A stretch of 6,231 nt of DNA from Oscillospiraceae bacterium. GTDB taxonomy: Bacteria > Bacillota_A > Clostridia > Oscillospirales > Oscillospiraceae. The translations under genes and the position numbers were made by a program. The notes under the pieces are model-generated. The model was not told the origin of the DNA. It was given only the letters and a program-made list of their open reading frames with translations, and made no database searches. The stretch spans positions 1 to 6,231 of the forward strand of contig CADAPN010000113.1 in the NCBI GenBank assembly GCA_902789835.1, read 5' to 3'. Positions 5,081-6,231 of this stretch are shown piece by piece. Positions within the stretch are counted from its first letter, which is position 1, and every line of letters begins with the position of its first letter.

Positions 5081-6231
5081 GTTCATCCTCCGGGTCGCTT
5101 TCCTGCTTCAGCAGGTAGATCTGATCACATTCAACGCTTTTTGCGATTTCGCTTACCTGCGCGGCGGTAACTTCGTTTACAAGCGCGGCCAGGTCTGTCG
5201 GACTGTAGTCCGCGCCGACCACAGCCTGGGAGAGATAGAAGCTTTCCAGAGCCCCCTGGGAATCCGGAATGGAACGCAGATCCGAGATCACACCGGCTTT
5301 CGCGGTGCGGAGGTCGTCTTCCGAGAAGTCACCCCGACAGACCGCATCCAGCTGAGCGAATATTTCTGCCTTTGCGGCATCGAGATTGGAAAGCTGTATG
5401 CCGGAAGAAACCAGCAGAAGCCCCTTGCGGATGTCGATGATGGAGCTGGCATAATAACAGAGGGAGAGCTTTTCCCGCACGTTCAGAAAGAGCTTGGAGC
5501 TGGGGCTGCCGCCGAACAGGTCGTTAAAGACATAGAGCGCGGCAAAATCGGGGTCCTCCATGCATTCGCCGAGTCGCCAGCCGATGACGAGGTTGGCCTG
5601 CGCAACGTCCATCTCCTCCACTGTGCTGCGCGGCTCCGCCTCCAGGGCGTTCATGCGGATTTTCGTCCCGATCTCCGTATCGATTTCACCGCGGGGCAGG
5701 GTTGAGAGATGGTCCCGAAGCAGTGCCTTGACCTCGCGCAGGGATGCGCGTCCGCAGTAGAACAGCTCAATGGGGCTGGTCTGCAGAAGCGTGCGGTAAT
5801 GCCGGCTGAGTTTCTTGTAATTGATGGAACGGCAGCTTTCCTCATCACCGTAGCGGCCAACTGCGAAATCTTCACAGCAGCACATCTCCTCAATGCAGCG
5901 AAGAACGGCATAGCTGCGTTTGTTGTTCATGCGTGCGGAGATCAGATCCAGGAGCTTGTCCCGCTCGCTCTCCACATAGGCCGGGAGCAGAAGACCGCCC
6001 CGTGTGACAGGGGAGAGCAGCAGGTCGAGGGTCAGCTCCAGAGAGTCCTTCAGCACGCCCTCTCCTTGGGGGAGAAAGTCGTCCTCCGGAAAGCTGGCAT
6101 AAAAGCCGCAGCATTGAATCTCGCCGATCCGGCGGATAATGGGCTCGATGACGGTTCCGTAGAGTTCTTCCATTCTGGCGCTCAGCGTCTCCATATCGGG
6201 AAACGCAGAGGTTCCGCGCCGCAGGACAAAC
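5061..6231 (-). CDS. M16 family peptidase, YmfF-like, non-zinc partner subunit (partial, N-terminus off the right edge)
   Basis: Reading is open from the right edge to a TGA at 5061-5063, giving 389 visible residues. The first visible residues, FVLRRGT then PD, match the region just after the first strand of YmfF-like proteins. About 35 residues are therefore probably missing, and the internal ATG at 6194 is not the true start. No HxxEH motif occurs where M16 enzymes carry it, so this subunit should not bind catalytic zinc. The C-terminal half keeps the classic VREKLSLCYY signature (5451-5480), with the Arg (5475-5477) and Tyr pair (5451-5456) that bind substrate in M16 enzymes. FNDLFGGSPSSKLF just before it is also typical of the fold. 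The protein ends in an acidic tail (ESDPEDEHDDAET) that overlaps the next gene. No signal peptide is visible, but the N-terminus is missing. Cysteine clusters (CC near 6108-6113, CCC at 5874-5882) are unusual. Likely role: obligate partner of the next gene product in a cytoplasmic or membrane-associated peptidase. The substrate is unknown. Confidence 0.88.
   Translation of the reverse strand, partial: FVLRRGTSAFPDMETLSARMEELYGTVIEPIIRRIGEIQCCGFYASFPEDDFLPQGEGVLKDSLELTLDLLLSPVTRGGLLLPAYVESERDKLLDLISARMNNKRSYAVLRCIEEMCCCEDFAVGRYGDEESCRSINYKKLSRHYRTLLQTSPIELFYCGRASLREVKALLRDHLSTLPRGEIDTEIGTKIRMNALEAEPRSTVEEMDVAQANLVIGWRLGECMEDPDFAALYVFNDLFGGSPSSKLFLNVREKLSLCYYASSIIDIRKGLLLVSSGIQLSNLDAAKAEIFAQLDAVCRGDFSEDDLRTAKAGVISDLRSIPDSQGALESFYLSQAVVGADYSPTDLAALVNEVTAAQVSEIAKSVECDQIYLLKQESDPEDEHDDAET
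5087..5091 (-). promoter_or_regulatory. Ribosome binding site of the YmfH-like gene (decides the start)
   Basis: GGAGG on the minus strand lies within the last codons of the upstream M16 gene. It directly abuts the ATG at 5086 (spacing 0), is 6 bases from the ATG at 5080 and 12 from the ATG at 5074. Only 5080 has the usual spacing. Because the site is inside the upstream reading frame, translation of the two subunits is probably coupled, which would suit roughly equal production of a heterodimer. Confidence 0.7.

Noticed and set aside
5079..5705. Long plus-strand open frame (208 codons) opposite the YmfF-like gene
   Set aside because: It lies fully antisense to a gene with clear family motifs, shows no recognisable motif, and is of the kind a GC-rich gene's opposite strand often produces.
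6192..6194. ATG at 6194 as the true start of the YmfF-like gene
   Set aside because: The frame is open further to the window edge and the residues encoded there (FVLRRGT...PD) match the conserved part of the family, so the gene starts beyond the window.

Overview
The window is a compact block of six genes, all on the minus strand, with no spacer longer than about 10 bases. Both ends are cut inside genes, so it is the middle of a longer transcription unit. The base composition is moderately GC-rich. The gene types point to a Firmicute of the class Clostridia: a YmfF/YmfH-like M16 peptidase pair, a Gram-positive-type Lgt and strong GGAGG-type ribosome binding sites. I cannot name the genus from sequence alone.

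In transcription order (right to left) the layout is as follows. (1) A YmfF-like M16 peptidase subunit, cut at its N-terminus by the right edge. It has no HxxEH zinc site but keeps the C-terminal Arg/Tyr signature. (2) A YmfH-like M16 peptidase with an intact HxxEH...E zinc site, starting inside the end of gene 1. (3) lgt, prolipoprotein diacylglyceryl transferase, 3 bases further on. (4) A 159-residue helical protein of unknown function. (5) A multi-spanning GT-C (GT39/ArnT-like) glycosyltransferase whose start overlaps gene 4. (6) A GT2 polyprenyl-phosphate glycosyltransferase of the GtrB/CsbB/YkcC type, cut near its C-terminus by the left edge.

The unit reads as a cell-envelope operon. The M16 pair would act as a heteromeric metallopeptidase in which one partner supplies zinc and the other the substrate-binding Arg/Tyr. 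Lgt attaches diacylglycerol to prelipoproteins at the membrane. The GT2 would load a sugar onto undecaprenyl phosphate on the inner face, and the GT-C would pass that sugar to an acceptor on the outer face. Overlapping or abutting genes, with Shine-Dalgarno sites inside the preceding gene, suggest translational coupling throughout. No promoter, terminator, RNA gene, mobile element, repeat array or CRISPR is visible.

The least explained parts are the 159-residue protein between lgt and the sugar module, the acceptor of the GT2/GT-C pair, and whether the peptidase pair works with Lgt. None of this is proof of a new system. It is a conserved-looking envelope operon with some uncharacterised members.
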